Of a stretch of DNA of 64,000 nt, positions 49,882 through 57,996 are shown piece by piece; within the stretch, counting starts at the first letter, position 1; every line of letters begins with the position of its first letter. The notes beneath the pieces are model-generated. The model was not told the origin of the DNA, did no database searches, and saw only the letters and a list, made by a program, of their open reading frames with translations. The DNA comes from Shimia sp047124445 (lineage in GTDB: Bacteria > Pseudomonadota > Alphaproteobacteria > Rhodobacterales > Rhodobacteraceae), in NCBI RefSeq assembly GCF_047124445.1, contig NZ_CP138921.1, forward strand, positions 558,001-622,000, given 5' to 3'. A program made the translations under genes and the position numbers.

Positions 49882-50322
49882 TTAAAAAATGCCGTTTTCG
49901 CGTTGCAACTCGCGGACGTAAGCCACGATCGCTTTCACGTCGCCTTTGGTCAAGCCTGCCACAGGCGGCATGTTGCCAAAGGCCCAATGATGGGCGCGCA
50001 CGCCGTTGTCGACGGCCATGAAGAAGGCCATGTCCGAGTGGTGGCCGGGTTCGTAGATTTTGTGGACCAGCGGCGGGGCGATACCGTCCTGACCTGCAGC
50101 GTTGTCGCCGTGGCAGGCGGCGCAGGTGGCCTCAAAGGCGCGTTTGCCCATTTGGGCCAGCTCGCTGTGGGCGGCTGGTTGCTTCACCGCGACCATGGCG
50201 GAGGAGGTTTCGGTTTCGGAGGTGGCGACGGGCTGGGGTGGTGTGGGCTGAAACTGGAGGGCGGTGAAGGTGGTCGCGCCCAGAGCCAGCACCACACCCG
50301 CGAGGACAAGTGGTTTGGTCAT
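49882..50322 (-). CDS. Periplasmic mono-haem cytochrome c
   Basis: Class I c-type cytochrome of 146 residues. The N-terminal signal or anchor is VLAGVVLALGATTFTALQF. The haem site is CAACH, followed by the domain through WAFGNMPPVAGLTKGDVKAIVAYVRELQ, where the Met in GNMPP is the axial ligand. A long linker (about residues 27-60) precedes the haem domain. It is encoded between an L,D-transpeptidase and a multicopper oxidase and may pass electrons to the oxidase. Confidence 0.92.
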   Translation of the reverse strand: MTKPLVLAGVVLALGATTFTALQFQPTPPQPVATSETETSSAMVAVKQPAAHSELAQMGKRAFEATCAACHGDNAAGQDGIAPPLVHKIYEPGHHSDMAFFMAVDNGVRAHHWAFGNMPPVAGLTKGDVKAIVAYVRELQRENGIF

Positions 50323-50332
50323 GGTTGTAGGA

Positions 50333-50920
50333 TCAGATCAGTTTGACTTTGGTGCCGGTTTTGGTGCGGTCAAACACCTCTTCGATGTGCTCGTTATAGA
50401 GGCCGATGCAGCCGTTGGAGGAGCGGCGGCCAATCTTGCGCGTGTCGTGGGTGCCGTGGATGCGGTAGTACTGCCACGACAGGTAAAGCGCGCGGGTGCC
50501 CAGCGGGTTGGCTGGATCGCCGCCTTTCACATAGGGCGGCCATTCCGGGTTGCGCTCCCGCATCGACGGCGTGGGCGCCCAGCCGGGGTTGGCGCGTTTC
50601 TCGGTGACTTCGGTGTAGCCGCGTTTGGTGAGTTCGTCGGTGAGTGGCACGGAGGTTGGGTAGATGCGCATCTCGCCGTCCGCTGTCCAATGCTGCAACA
50701 CGCGGGTGGTGGTGTCGGAGATGATCAGCCCCACGCCGAGCGTGTCAAAATGGTCCTGCCATTCATGGGTGCGGAAGGAGGAAACGTTGCGCTGCACCGA
50801 TGGCTCTGGCTCCGGTTCAGTGAGCGCCAGCGCCGGGGCGGCGGCCACAAAAGGGGTAAGCGTACTGCTGATCAGGAAGGACCGGCGGGTGAGCCGGGGA
50901 GATTTGGGGGGGGGTGCCAT
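50333..50920 (-). CDS. L,D-transpeptidase (YkuD-type) with Tat-like signal
   Basis: Peptidoglycan transpeptidase of 195 residues. The signal region is RLTRRSFLISSTLTPFVAAAPALA with a twin-arginine motif. The YkuD catalytic core has YRIHGTHDTRKIGRRSSNGCIGLYNEHIEEVF, with the His and nucleophilic Cys. Such enzymes form 3-3 crosslinks or attach lipoproteins. The start at 50920 is preferred because GAGG lies just upstream; another ATG lies at 50947. A nine-base poly-C tract (50906-50914) follows right after the second codon. It heads the trio with the cytochrome c and the multicopper oxidase. Confidence 0.88.
   Translation of the reverse strand: MAPPPKSPRLTRRSFLISSTLTPFVAAAPALALTEPEPEPSVQRNVSSFRTHEWQDHFDTLGVGLIISDTTTRVLQHWTADGEMRIYPTSVPLTDELTKRGYTEVTEKRANPGWAPTPSMRERNPEWPPYVKGGDPANPLGTRALYLSWQYYRIHGTHDTRKIGRRSSNGCIGLYNEHIEEVFDRTKTGTKVKLI
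50906..50914 (-). repeat. Nine-base homopolymer tract at the start of a gene
   Basis: Nine G's on the plus strand, read as nine C's encoding PPP at codons 3-5 of the L,D-transpeptidase. A one-base slip would put the gene out of frame from its second codon. Confidence 0.88.
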
Positions 50921-51276
50921 GCGCGCCTCGTGATTTTGTTTGGGCATGGTGTGACAGGTTCCAGTGGGGGGAGGTCAACACACATTGGGGTCACGAAGAC
51001 GTGAGGTTGGGGGGGAGGGAAGCGCCCGCAGATATCTTGCATGTGAAGATCAGCTTTAAGGAGAAAATTTTAGGGGTTGGTTGGGTCTTGTCGGCTTTAA
51101 GGAGAGGGAAATTATCGCCCATCGCTCAATCAGGGCTGGTCGAAACCGGTTCCTGTGCCGTCAAAAGTCACGCGCTGTGCTTCCAGGAAAACTGCTTAAC
51201 TTGGTAAGTCCTTGTAAAGGAAGTGATTGATATCAGGCGATATAAATACTGCCTACCGGATTGGACTTATCCCATC
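50921..51276. other. 356-bp intergenic region ahead of the chemoreceptor
   Basis: Holds a degenerate tail resembling the double-hairpin element (51009-51050) and two direct copies of GCTTTAAGGAGA at 51053-51064 and 51094-51105, 41 bp apart. An open frame joins the chemoreceptor from 51223 but lacks a well-spaced ribosome site. Confidence 0.5.
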
Positions 51277-53124
51277 ATGCCTTCAGTTCTGTTCAAAATG
51301 TCAGCGCGCATCTATGCGCTGTCCGTACTTGCTTTGTGCCTGATCTCTCTCTTGGCCCTGCTGCTGCTCTCCAGAACCGTGAATGACGCTTACGCGGCCC
51401 GCAATGACGAGCTGCACAGCATCACGGATACGGCAATAAGCTTGCTTGTTGATCTGGAAAATGGCGTTCGGTCAGGCGCGTTTTCTCGGGATGAGGCGCA
51501 GGAGATTGGGCGGGACCGGTTGCATGCGCTGCGGTTTGGCGCGGATGGCTATGTTTTTGCGTTGGATCGGGACTTGGTGATTCAGGCGCATCCCACCAAG
51601 CCAGAGTGGGTTGGTACAGACCAAAGCGGTTACGAAGACGCAGAGGGTACCAAGATCTTCCAGGAAATGGCGCGCATCACCTCCAATAACGGGATGGGGG
51701 ATCTGACATACTTTTTTATGCGCCCGGGCGCGGAAAAGGTCTCCGTAAAGGCGGGGTATGTGCAGATGTTTGAGCCTTGGGGCTGGATCATTGGCACGGG
51801 GGTCTATGGCACTGCGATTGAAGCAAAGGTCTCCAAACTGCGTAGCGAAACCCTGTTTGCCTTGGTGATTATTTTGCTGCTGCTCAGTGCGGCGTCGTAT
51901 TTCATCATTCAGAGTGTGACCGGCCCACTAAAGAAGCTCTGTGCCCGGATGGTGGCAATGGAGAAGGGGGATACCGCAAGCGCTATTCCCTGCACAGAGG
52001 CGCGTAGTGAGTTGGGGGAAATGGCGCGTGTATTGGATGTCTTCCGCTGTTCCCTCATCCGGCAGCAGGAAATGGAAGCGGAGCAGCGCAAACGGGATGC
52101 CGAACAGGCGGATGTGGTGGAGATCCTGAGCGGGAGGTTGGCCCAACTGTCGCAAGGCGATCTTTCCGTGCAGATCCCCGATGCGTTCCCCGAGGACTAC
52201 AAGCAGCTCAAGGTCGATTTTAATCGCACGGCTGCAAAGCTTAGTGCGACAGTGGCTGAGGTGATCGACGCCTCAAGCAGCATTCGCACTGGGGCAACCG
52301 AGATTTGTCAGGCCTCTGACGACTTGTCCCATCGCACGGAAAGCCAAGCAGCCACCCTGGAGGAAACTGCGGCTGCCCTTGATGAACTGACCGCGTCGGT
52401 GAAGACGGCGGCGCAGGGTGCGCGCAACGTCGATGCCAAGATGCGCGAGGCGGGGGACAGTGCGACGCAAAGTGAGATCATTGTTCAGAACGCCGTGGGC
52501 GCGATGCATGAAATCTCCCATTCGTCCTCTCAGATTTCGCAGATTCTGGCTGTGATTGATGACATTGCCTTCCAGACCAACTTGCTTGCATTGAATGCCG
52601 GTGTCGAAGCGGCGCGGGCGGGTGACGCCGGGCGCGGGTTTGCGGTTGTCGCCTCTGAGGTGCGGGTGCTTGCCCAGCGATCGTCGGATGCGGCGATGGA
52701 GATCAAGACGCTGATCTCCAACAGTTCCCAGCATGTGGAACGTGGCGTGGATCTGGTTGGTCAAACCGGCGATGCCTTGCAGCAGATTGTGGGGCAGGTT
52801 CAAGCGATTGGCCAGATGGTCACGGATATTGCCGAAGGTGCGGCAGAACAGGCTACAGGGTTGCAGGAGATCAACACCGGTATGCATCAATTGGATCAGG
52901 TGACGCAAAAGAACGCCGCGATGGTCGAGGAGTCGACTGCTGCGGGTCACATGCTGAACTCCGAGGCACGGGATCTGGCGCAAGTGGTGTCGTATTTCAA
53001 GCTTGGCGCGCGGGCTGCGGCTGAGATGTCAGTGGTTTCTGGTGCGTCAACTAGTTCAGGAGGAAAAGGTGCATTTGATGGCGGTGGGGAGGCGGGCCAT
53101 CCGTTGGCGCAAAGGAGCGCGTAA
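51277..53124 (+). CDS. Methyl-accepting chemotaxis protein
   Basis: Receptor of 615 residues. A first membrane helix near residues 12-32 is followed by a periplasmic single-Cache-type domain (VDLENGVRSGAFSRDEAQEIGRDRLHALRFGADGYVFALDRDLVIQAHPTKPEWVG...). A second helix (LFALVIILLLLSAASYFIIQSV, about 194-215), HAMP-like linkers, and the methyl-accepting signalling hairpin (IDDIAFQTNLLALNAGVEAARAGDAGRGFAVVASEVRVLAQRS) follow. The C-terminus has no CheR-binding pentapeptide that I can see. No che operon is near, so it may be an orphan receptor. The start is uncertain between 51223, 51277 and 51298. Confidence 0.9.
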   Translation: MPSVLFKMSARIYALSVLALCLISLLALLLLSRTVNDAYAARNDELHSITDTAISLLVDLENGVRSGAFSRDEAQEIGRDRLHALRFGADGYVFALDRDLVIQAHPTKPEWVGTDQSGYEDAEGTKIFQEMARITSNNGMGDLTYFFMRPGAEKVSVKAGYVQMFEPWGWIIGTGVYGTAIEAKVSKLRSETLFALVIILLLLSAASYFIIQSVTGPLKKLCARMVAMEKGDTASAIPCTEARSELGEMARVLDVFRCSLIRQQEMEAEQRKRDAEQADVVEILSGRLAQLSQGDLSVQIPDAFPEDYKQLKVDFNRTAAKLSATVAEVIDASSSIRTGATEICQASDDLSHRTESQAATLEETAAALDELTASVKTAAQGARNVDAKMREAGDSATQSEIIVQNAVGAMHEISHSSSQISQILAVIDDIAFQTNLLALNAGVEAARAGDAGRGFAVVASEVRVLAQRSSDAAMEIKTLISNSSQHVERGVDLVGQTGDALQQIVGQVQAIGQMVTDIAEGAAEQATGLQEINTGMHQLDQVTQKNAAMVEESTAAGHMLNSEARDLAQVVSYFKLGARAAAEMSVVSGASTSSGGKGAFDGGGEAGHPLAQRSA

Positions 53125-53127
53125 CGG

Positions 53128-53162
53128 CATTGCGGCGACGCAAGCGCGTGATCGCCGCAATG
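53128..53162 (+). other. Hairpin after the chemoreceptor stop
   Basis: Perfect 11-bp stem CATTGCGGCGA (53128-53138) and TCGCCGCAATG (53152-53162) with a 13-base loop. It lies 3 bp beyond the stop codon. There is no T-run, and a true terminator follows 22 bp later, so its role may be RNA stability. Confidence 0.6.
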
Positions 53163-53184
53163 ATCGCTTAGGCGCAACAATAGG

Positions 53185-53216
53185 CCCCCGAACCAGCGTT
53201 CGGGGGTTATTTTTTA
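53185..53216 (+). terminator. Intrinsic terminator of the chemoreceptor gene
   Basis: Perfect 9-bp stem CCCCCGAAC (53185-53193) and GTTCGGGGG (53198-53206), loop CAGC, then TTATTTTTTAATTTT. Confidence 0.92.
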
Positions 53217-53507
53217 ATTTTGTGCCTCGTTTTCGGAATTGTCCGCCGTTTGACAGGTTCCAGTGAGGAGCGGTCTAATCGCTGCGAGGCGAAGAGTCGT
53301 GCGGCGGTAGAATTGTCCCTCAAAAGAACGCGCCGTGTTGGTTTGCCAAAACAGTCATGAGCCCACTTTTGGCCCCACGGTGTCGCTGATTGGATCCAAA
53401 ATGGAGCGTCTGTTACAATTGGTTAACACTTTTGCAAGGCGCGCTTGATAGCCAAAGTCCTATACGGGCGAGCCTCGCCCTGAATACAGTGAAGTTCGGA
53501 GATCGAT

Positions 53508-55082
53508 ATGAGTGGCGAAAAGCGTCAAAGTGACACCAAATTAGGCTCTATCGACCAACACCATTTGCGGCGGCGGCTATTGGCCACGATTGCTGTTCTT
53601 TTGGTTCCGATGTTCTTTGCCAGTGCAGCATCCGTCTTCTTTCACCAGTCCGCCGCAGCCACGTCTCGCTATGTTTTGGTGATTGGCCAGATGATGGAGA
53701 ACGTTGCGAAATTAAAGGGGTATGCGGCGCAGGTGGAGACGTCCCGGATCTTTGACGAAACTGAGGCGCTAAATACATATGTGCGGGCACTTGGATATTA
53801 TTCGGCGTTGCGGGCGGCAGATCCTGATGGCGATGAGATCATGGAGGATTCTGAATCCGACACGCGGCAGGCCCTGAACGATCGGACCCGCGCGGCTGGG
53901 ATCAACCCGATTGACCTGAGTCGCGAGCTTGGGTTGCTTGGCCACGAAATGCCTGAGGACCTCGAGGGTATCTGGGAAGAGGAAGATGAGGCCTGGGAAG
54001 CTGAAGCTGCCAGTGGGGTCTCGCTTGAGAATGCAATCGGGACAATTTTGTTGGCAGCGGCTGAGGTCTTTGCCGATGGCAAAAAGGATCCGACAACACT
54101 CAATGCATATTGGGCGGAAGCAAACCAGTTGTCATCAGAACAACTCGAACATGTCAGCGCTGTTCTTACTGAAAAGGCACAAACCGCAGGTGAATTGCCG
54201 GTTTTCCTGTCGGTGTTGGTGTTCGTGATTGCATTGTTTGCTGCGGTGTTTGCCTGGTTCACGGTAGCACGGCCGCTCATTCGGGAAATTATCCGTATTC
54301 AGTCGGAGCTTCAGGAAGAAGCGCAAGCTGCGCGGGCCTCGGATATGGCCAAGACGCAGTTCCTTGCCACCATCAGCCACGAGCTGCGCACGCCTATGAA
54401 TGGGGTTATTGGCGCCGCACAGCTGTTGGAACTGGTGGACCTGCCTGAGGAAGACCGAGAGCTGATTGATATTCTGAACTCTTGTGCCGACAGCCAGATG
54501 GCGCTGATCGAAGAGATTTTGACCTTTGGCGAGATCGAGGCGGGGGCACTGCGCATGAAGTCCGAGCCGATTGCCGTCAAAGACTTCATGAAGAATGCCA
54601 CCAGTTTCGCGACGATTTTGGCACAGAAGAAAGACCTGACTTTCCATCTGGAGGTGCCAGAGAAGGCACCGGAGATTTTGGGGGATGCCAAGCGGTTGCG
54701 GCAGGTTGTCGTGAACCTTGTGGGTAATGCCGTGAAGTTCACCGAACAGGGCTCCGTGCATGTCAGCGCCACCGTTGCGCATGCCGAGGGATCGCAGGAC
54801 GCGGTGTTCTCTGTGGCGGTCACGGACACAGGCGCGGGGATCGCACCGGAAGATCAGGCCAAGATTTTTGAGCGTTTTGTGCAGGCGGACAGCTCCTCCA
54901 GCCGGAAGGCGGGCGGCACAGGCCTGGGCCTGTCGATTGCGCAAGGCATTGCCCAAGAGGCAAACGGCGACATCACGCTTGAGAGTGAGGTGGGCAAAGG
55001 CTCCACGTTTACGCTCTCCATTCCGACGAAACTCAACACCGCCAACAGTGGCGCATCGCAAGACAAAAGGAACGCAGCATGA
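53508..55082 (+). CDS. Membrane sensor histidine kinase
   Basis: Kinase of 524 residues. Membrane helices at about 24-45 and 231-254 bracket a periplasmic domain of about 185 residues, which has an acidic stretch (EGIWEEEDEAWEAEA). The HisKA H-box is FLATISHELRTPMNGVIGAAQLLE with the phosphoacceptor His near residue 291. N, G1 and G2 boxes are NLVGNAVKFTEQG, DTGAGIAPEDQAKIFERF and GGTGLGLSIAQGI. No receiver is fused; the receiver is a separate gene overlapping its stop by 4 bp. The signal sensed is unknown. Confidence 0.93.
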   Translation: MSGEKRQSDTKLGSIDQHHLRRRLLATIAVLLVPMFFASAASVFFHQSAAATSRYVLVIGQMMENVAKLKGYAAQVETSRIFDETEALNTYVRALGYYSALRAADPDGDEIMEDSESDTRQALNDRTRAAGINPIDLSRELGLLGHEMPEDLEGIWEEEDEAWEAEAASGVSLENAIGTILLAAAEVFADGKKDPTTLNAYWAEANQLSSEQLEHVSAVLTEKAQTAGELPVFLSVLVFVIALFAAVFAWFTVARPLIREIIRIQSELQEEAQAARASDMAKTQFLATISHELRTPMNGVIGAAQLLELVDLPEEDRELIDILNSCADSQMALIEEILTFGEIEAGALRMKSEPIAVKDFMKNATSFATILAQKKDLTFHLEVPEKAPEILGDAKRLRQVVVNLVGNAVKFTEQGSVHVSATVAHAEGSQDAVFSVAVTDTGAGIAPEDQAKIFERFVQADSSSSRKAGGTGLGLSIAQGIAQEANGDITLESEVGKGSTFTLSIPTKLNTANSGASQDKRNAA

Positions 55083-55468
55083 CCAAGCCAGACTTTTCTG
55101 CCCTCAATCCGCGTATTTTGGTGGCCGATGACGAACCGATCAATCTGAAAGTGATGCAGCGACTTCTGAAGCACTGCGGCATCAATTGTGAGGTCGCCAA
55201 TGACGGTCTCGAGTGTGTGCAAAAAGCAGAATCCGGGCAGTATGATGTGATCCTGATGGACATCAATATGCCCAATATGGACGGCATTGATGCCACCCGC
55301 GAGATCAGCCGGTTGCTGTCTCCGGAAGGACCTAAGATCATCGCCGTGACCGCAAGCGTGTCCAATATGCAGAAGCAGGAATGTGATGAGGTTGGGTTCT
55401 CTGGCTTTATTCCGAAGCCTGTGCGGATCGATAAGCTTGTTGAGGTGCTGTCAGAGCATTTGCACTGA
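55079..55468 (+). CDS. Stand-alone CheY-like receiver protein
   Basis: Single receiver domain of 129 residues with no output domain. Acidic pocket D17/D18 (LVADDEP), phosphoacceptor Asp61 (VILMDINMPNMDG), Thr91 (AVTAS) and Lys113 (GFIPKPVR) are intact. It is translationally coupled to the upstream kinase (ATGA overlap). A partner without DNA binding suggests a phosphorelay intermediate, a flagellar or chemotaxis output, or a protein-protein signalling role. Confidence 0.93.
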   Translation: MTKPDFSALNPRILVADDEPINLKVMQRLLKHCGINCEVANDGLECVQKAESGQYDVILMDINMPNMDGIDATREISRLLSPEGPKIIAVTASVSNMQKQECDEVGFSGFIPKPVRIDKLVEVLSEHLH

Positions 55469-55496
55469 GCGTCGTCCCATGCAAGTCCTGTTAAAG

Positions 55497-55524
55497 AAAA
55501 ACCCCGCTCGATGGCGGGGTTTTT
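55497..55524. terminator. Bidirectional terminator of receiver gene and eno
   Basis: Perfect 11-bp stem AAAAACCCCGC (55497-55507) and GCGGGGTTTTT (55514-55524), loop TCGATG. It lies between the convergent receiver gene and enolase. Confidence 0.9.
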
Positions 55525-55543
55525 GTTTTGTTTGTGCTTAGGC

Positions 55544-56818
55544 TTACTTCAGGATCGAGCGGCCTGCGTATTCGGCGGTTTCACCGAGCGCTTCCTCGAT
55601 GCGGATCAGCTGGTTGTATTTCGCCAGACGGTCGGAACGCGACAGGGAGCCGGTTTTGATCTGGCCGCAGTTGGTGGCCACAGCGAGGTCGGCGATGGTG
55701 GCGTCCTCGGTTTCACCGGAGCGGTGGGACATCACGTTGGTGTAGCGCGCGCGGTGGGCCATATCGACGGCTTTCAGCGTCTCGGTCAGGGAACCGATCT
55801 GGTTCACTTTCACCAGCATAGAGTTGGCCACGCCTTGGGCAATGCCGTCTGCCAGACGGGTTGGGTTGGTCACAAACAGGTCGTCGCCCACCAGTTGGAC
55901 TTTGTCGCCGATCAGGTCGGTCAGGGCTTTCCAGCCGTCCCAGTCGTCCTCGTCCATGCCGTCTTCGATGGAGATGATCGGGTAGTCGTTGCAGAGGTCT
56001 GCGAGGTACTGTGCGTTCTCAGCGGAGGTCAGGGATTTGCCTTCGCCCACCATCTCGTATTTGCCGTCTTTGTAGTACTCAGAGGAGGCGCAATCGAGGG
56101 CGAGGTAGATGTCTTCGCCCGGCTTGTAGCCGGCTTTTTCGATGGAGGTCATCACGAAGTCGAGCGCCTTGCGGGTGCTTTCCAGCGCTGGTGCAAAGCC
56201 GCCTTCGTCACCGATGCCGGTGTTGTAGCCTGCGGCGGTCAGCTCTTTTTTCAGGGTGTGGAAGACTTCGGCGCCCATGCGGATGGCTTCGCGGATGTTG
56301 GCCGCGGAGACAGGCATGATCATGAATTCTTGGATGTCGATCGGGTTGTCAGCGTGCTCGCCGCCGTTGATGATGTTCATCATTGGCACGGGCAGAACGC
56401 GCGCGGAGGTACCGCCGACGTAGCGGAACAGCGGCTGTGCGGTGTAATCCGCAGCGGCTTTCGCAGCGGCGAGGGAGACGCCGAGGATGGCGTTGGCGCC
56501 GAGGCGGCCTTTGTTTGGGGTGCCGTCCAGTTCGATCATCGCTTGGTCAATGGCAACCTGCTCGGTCACGTCCATGCCGACAAGGCATTCAGCGATCTCA
56601 CCGTTCACGGCGTTTACCGCTTCCAGAACACCTTTCCCCATGTAGCGGTCTTTGTCACCGTCACGCTTTTCAACCGCTTCGTGGGCACCGGTGGAGGCGC
56701 CGGAAGGAACTGCTGCGCGGCCCATGGTGCCGTCTTCGAGGATCACGTCGACTTCGACGGTTGGGTTGCCGCGGCTGTCGAGAATTTCGCGGGCAAAGAT
56801 ATCAATGATGGTGCTCAT
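55544..56818 (-). CDS. eno: Enolase
   Basis: Glycolytic enzyme of 424 residues, interconverting 2-phosphoglycerate and phosphoenolpyruvate. The start STIIDIFAREILDSRGNPTVEV is canonical. The catalytic acid/base region IGDEGGFAP, metal ligands in ALDCASSEYY and ISIEDGMDEDDWDGW, VGDDLFVTNP, and the Lys/His region VKVNQIGSLTETL plus MSHRSGETED are present. It stands alone, convergent with the receiver gene. Confidence 0.98.
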   Translation of the reverse strand: MSTIIDIFAREILDSRGNPTVEVDVILEDGTMGRAAVPSGASTGAHEAVEKRDGDKDRYMGKGVLEAVNAVNGEIAECLVGMDVTEQVAIDQAMIELDGTPNKGRLGANAILGVSLAAAKAAADYTAQPLFRYVGGTSARVLPVPMMNIINGGEHADNPIDIQEFMIMPVSAANIREAIRMGAEVFHTLKKELTAAGYNTGIGDEGGFAPALESTRKALDFVMTSIEKAGYKPGEDIYLALDCASSEYYKDGKYEMVGEGKSLTSAENAQYLADLCNDYPIISIEDGMDEDDWDGWKALTDLIGDKVQLVGDDLFVTNPTRLADGIAQGVANSMLVKVNQIGSLTETLKAVDMAHRARYTNVMSHRSGETEDATIADLAVATNCGQIKTGSLSRSDRLAKYNQLIRIEEALGETAEYAGRSILK

Positions 56819-56966
56819 GTCGGAGGATCCCTCGGATGGCTACAAATGTCGGGCGCAGCTATAGCAGGGCGGGGGCAAAAGTAAACGCATTTTGATAGCG
56901 CTAACGGCGGTTTTTCCACAGGTTAGGGCTAACAGTGACAGGAGGACGCTGTTTTGCTGGATTTCC

Positions 56967-57851
56967 CTAGGCTTGGGCCGGGGTGGCGGCTTTGGCGAGG
57001 CGGTGTTCACGCATGAAGGTGAAGAGGCCGGAGCCGATGATCAGCGTGGCGCCCAGCATGGTGGGCAGGTCGGGGCGTTCGCCAAACGCGATCATGCCTA
57101 CCAGGATGGAGAACAGCAGGCGGGAGTAGCGGAAGGGAGCCACAACGGAGGCTTCGCCGAGGCGGAGCGCGGTGACCACGCCCCAATAGCCAGCAGCCCC
57201 AAAGGCCACGGCACCAGCCATCATGGTGAGGTGGGAGGGGGTGAGCTCTGCGTAGTCTGCGGCGTTGAACAGCATCAAGAAGGGACCTGCGAGCACAAGC
57301 GAGGCGAAGCTCTGAAAAGAAACCACAAAGGAGGACACAGAGGCGTCAATCGTGCGGGTGATCAGGTCGCGCAGGGCGACAGCGAGGACAGCACCCAAAA
57401 CCAGTAGGGCGTTGGGGTCAAAGGCGTCGGTGCCGGGACGGATGATCAACAGAACGCCGGAAAAGCCCACCAGAATGGCGGTGAGGCGGCGCCAGCCGAC
57501 TTGCTCGCCCAGAAAGAGCGCCGCGCCGAGGGTGATGACCAGCGGCAGGGTCTGGAACACGGCTGCAACCGTGGAGAGGTCCACGCGGGAGAGGGCGGTG
57601 GCAAAAAGCACGGCGCCACCGGCTTCGCAGGCCGTGCGTAGCAACATGCGCGGGGACCAAGCGGCGGAGGCAAAGAGGTTGTCGCCGCGCAGGATGGCAA
57701 GCACAGCAAAGACCGAACCGGAGCCCAATCCCAAGGCCATGAGGATCTGGCCGACAGGCAGGGTTACGGAGAGAGATTTGATGAACATGTCCTCGAGCGT
57801 GAAGCCAAGCATGGCCGCCACAAGGATCAGAATACCGTGTACGTTTTGCAT
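56967..57851 (-). CDS. DMT superfamily (EamA) transporter
   Basis: Membrane protein of 294 residues with about ten helices in two EamA repeats. Segments such as ILVAAMLGFTLEDMFIKSLSVTLPVGQILMALGLGSGSVF, LPLVITLGAALFLGEQVGWRRLTAILVGFSGVLLIIRPG, and PFRYSRLLFSILVGMIAFGERPDLPTMLGATLIIGSGL are typical. The substrate is unknown. It is one of three EamA proteins in the window and stands alone between eno and the CorC-like gene. Confidence 0.87.
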   Translation of the reverse strand: MQNVHGILILVAAMLGFTLEDMFIKSLSVTLPVGQILMALGLGSGSVFAVLAILRGDNLFASAAWSPRMLLRTACEAGGAVLFATALSRVDLSTVAAVFQTLPLVITLGAALFLGEQVGWRRLTAILVGFSGVLLIIRPGTDAFDPNALLVLGAVLAVALRDLITRTIDASVSSFVVSFQSFASLVLAGPFLMLFNAADYAELTPSHLTMMAGAVAFGAAGYWGVVTALRLGEASVVAPFRYSRLLFSILVGMIAFGERPDLPTMLGATLIIGSGLFTFMREHRLAKAATPAQA

Positions 57852-57996
57852 AATGTTACCCGCGCGTCAGATGGTTCACAGGTGAACAGCAACGGGCGAC
57901 ATGGCAAGCTTGTTTCCGACAAACGCCACTAAAGCATCATTCATTTTGGTGATGCGGCCCATCACGGGTGGTGCAGAGATGGGCCGGCTTGCTGGC

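Larger units (their letters stand above)
53125..53507. other. 383-bp region with hairpin and promoter
   Basis: Holds an 11-bp-stem hairpin (53128-53162), the receptor's terminator (53185-53216), and then about 290 bp with no evident gene, which must hold the kinase promoter. AT-rich near 53400-53430 (TTACAATTGGTTAACAC). Confidence 0.6.

Noticed and set aside
48636..50021. Plus-strand open frame of 461 codons opposite the multicopper oxidase and cytochrome
   Set aside because: It spans two genes on the other strand and shows no motif.
55511..56884. Long plus-strand open frame of 457 codons across enolase
   Set aside because: It is the antisense shadow of eno; its product is rich in Gly, His and Phe with no family motifs.
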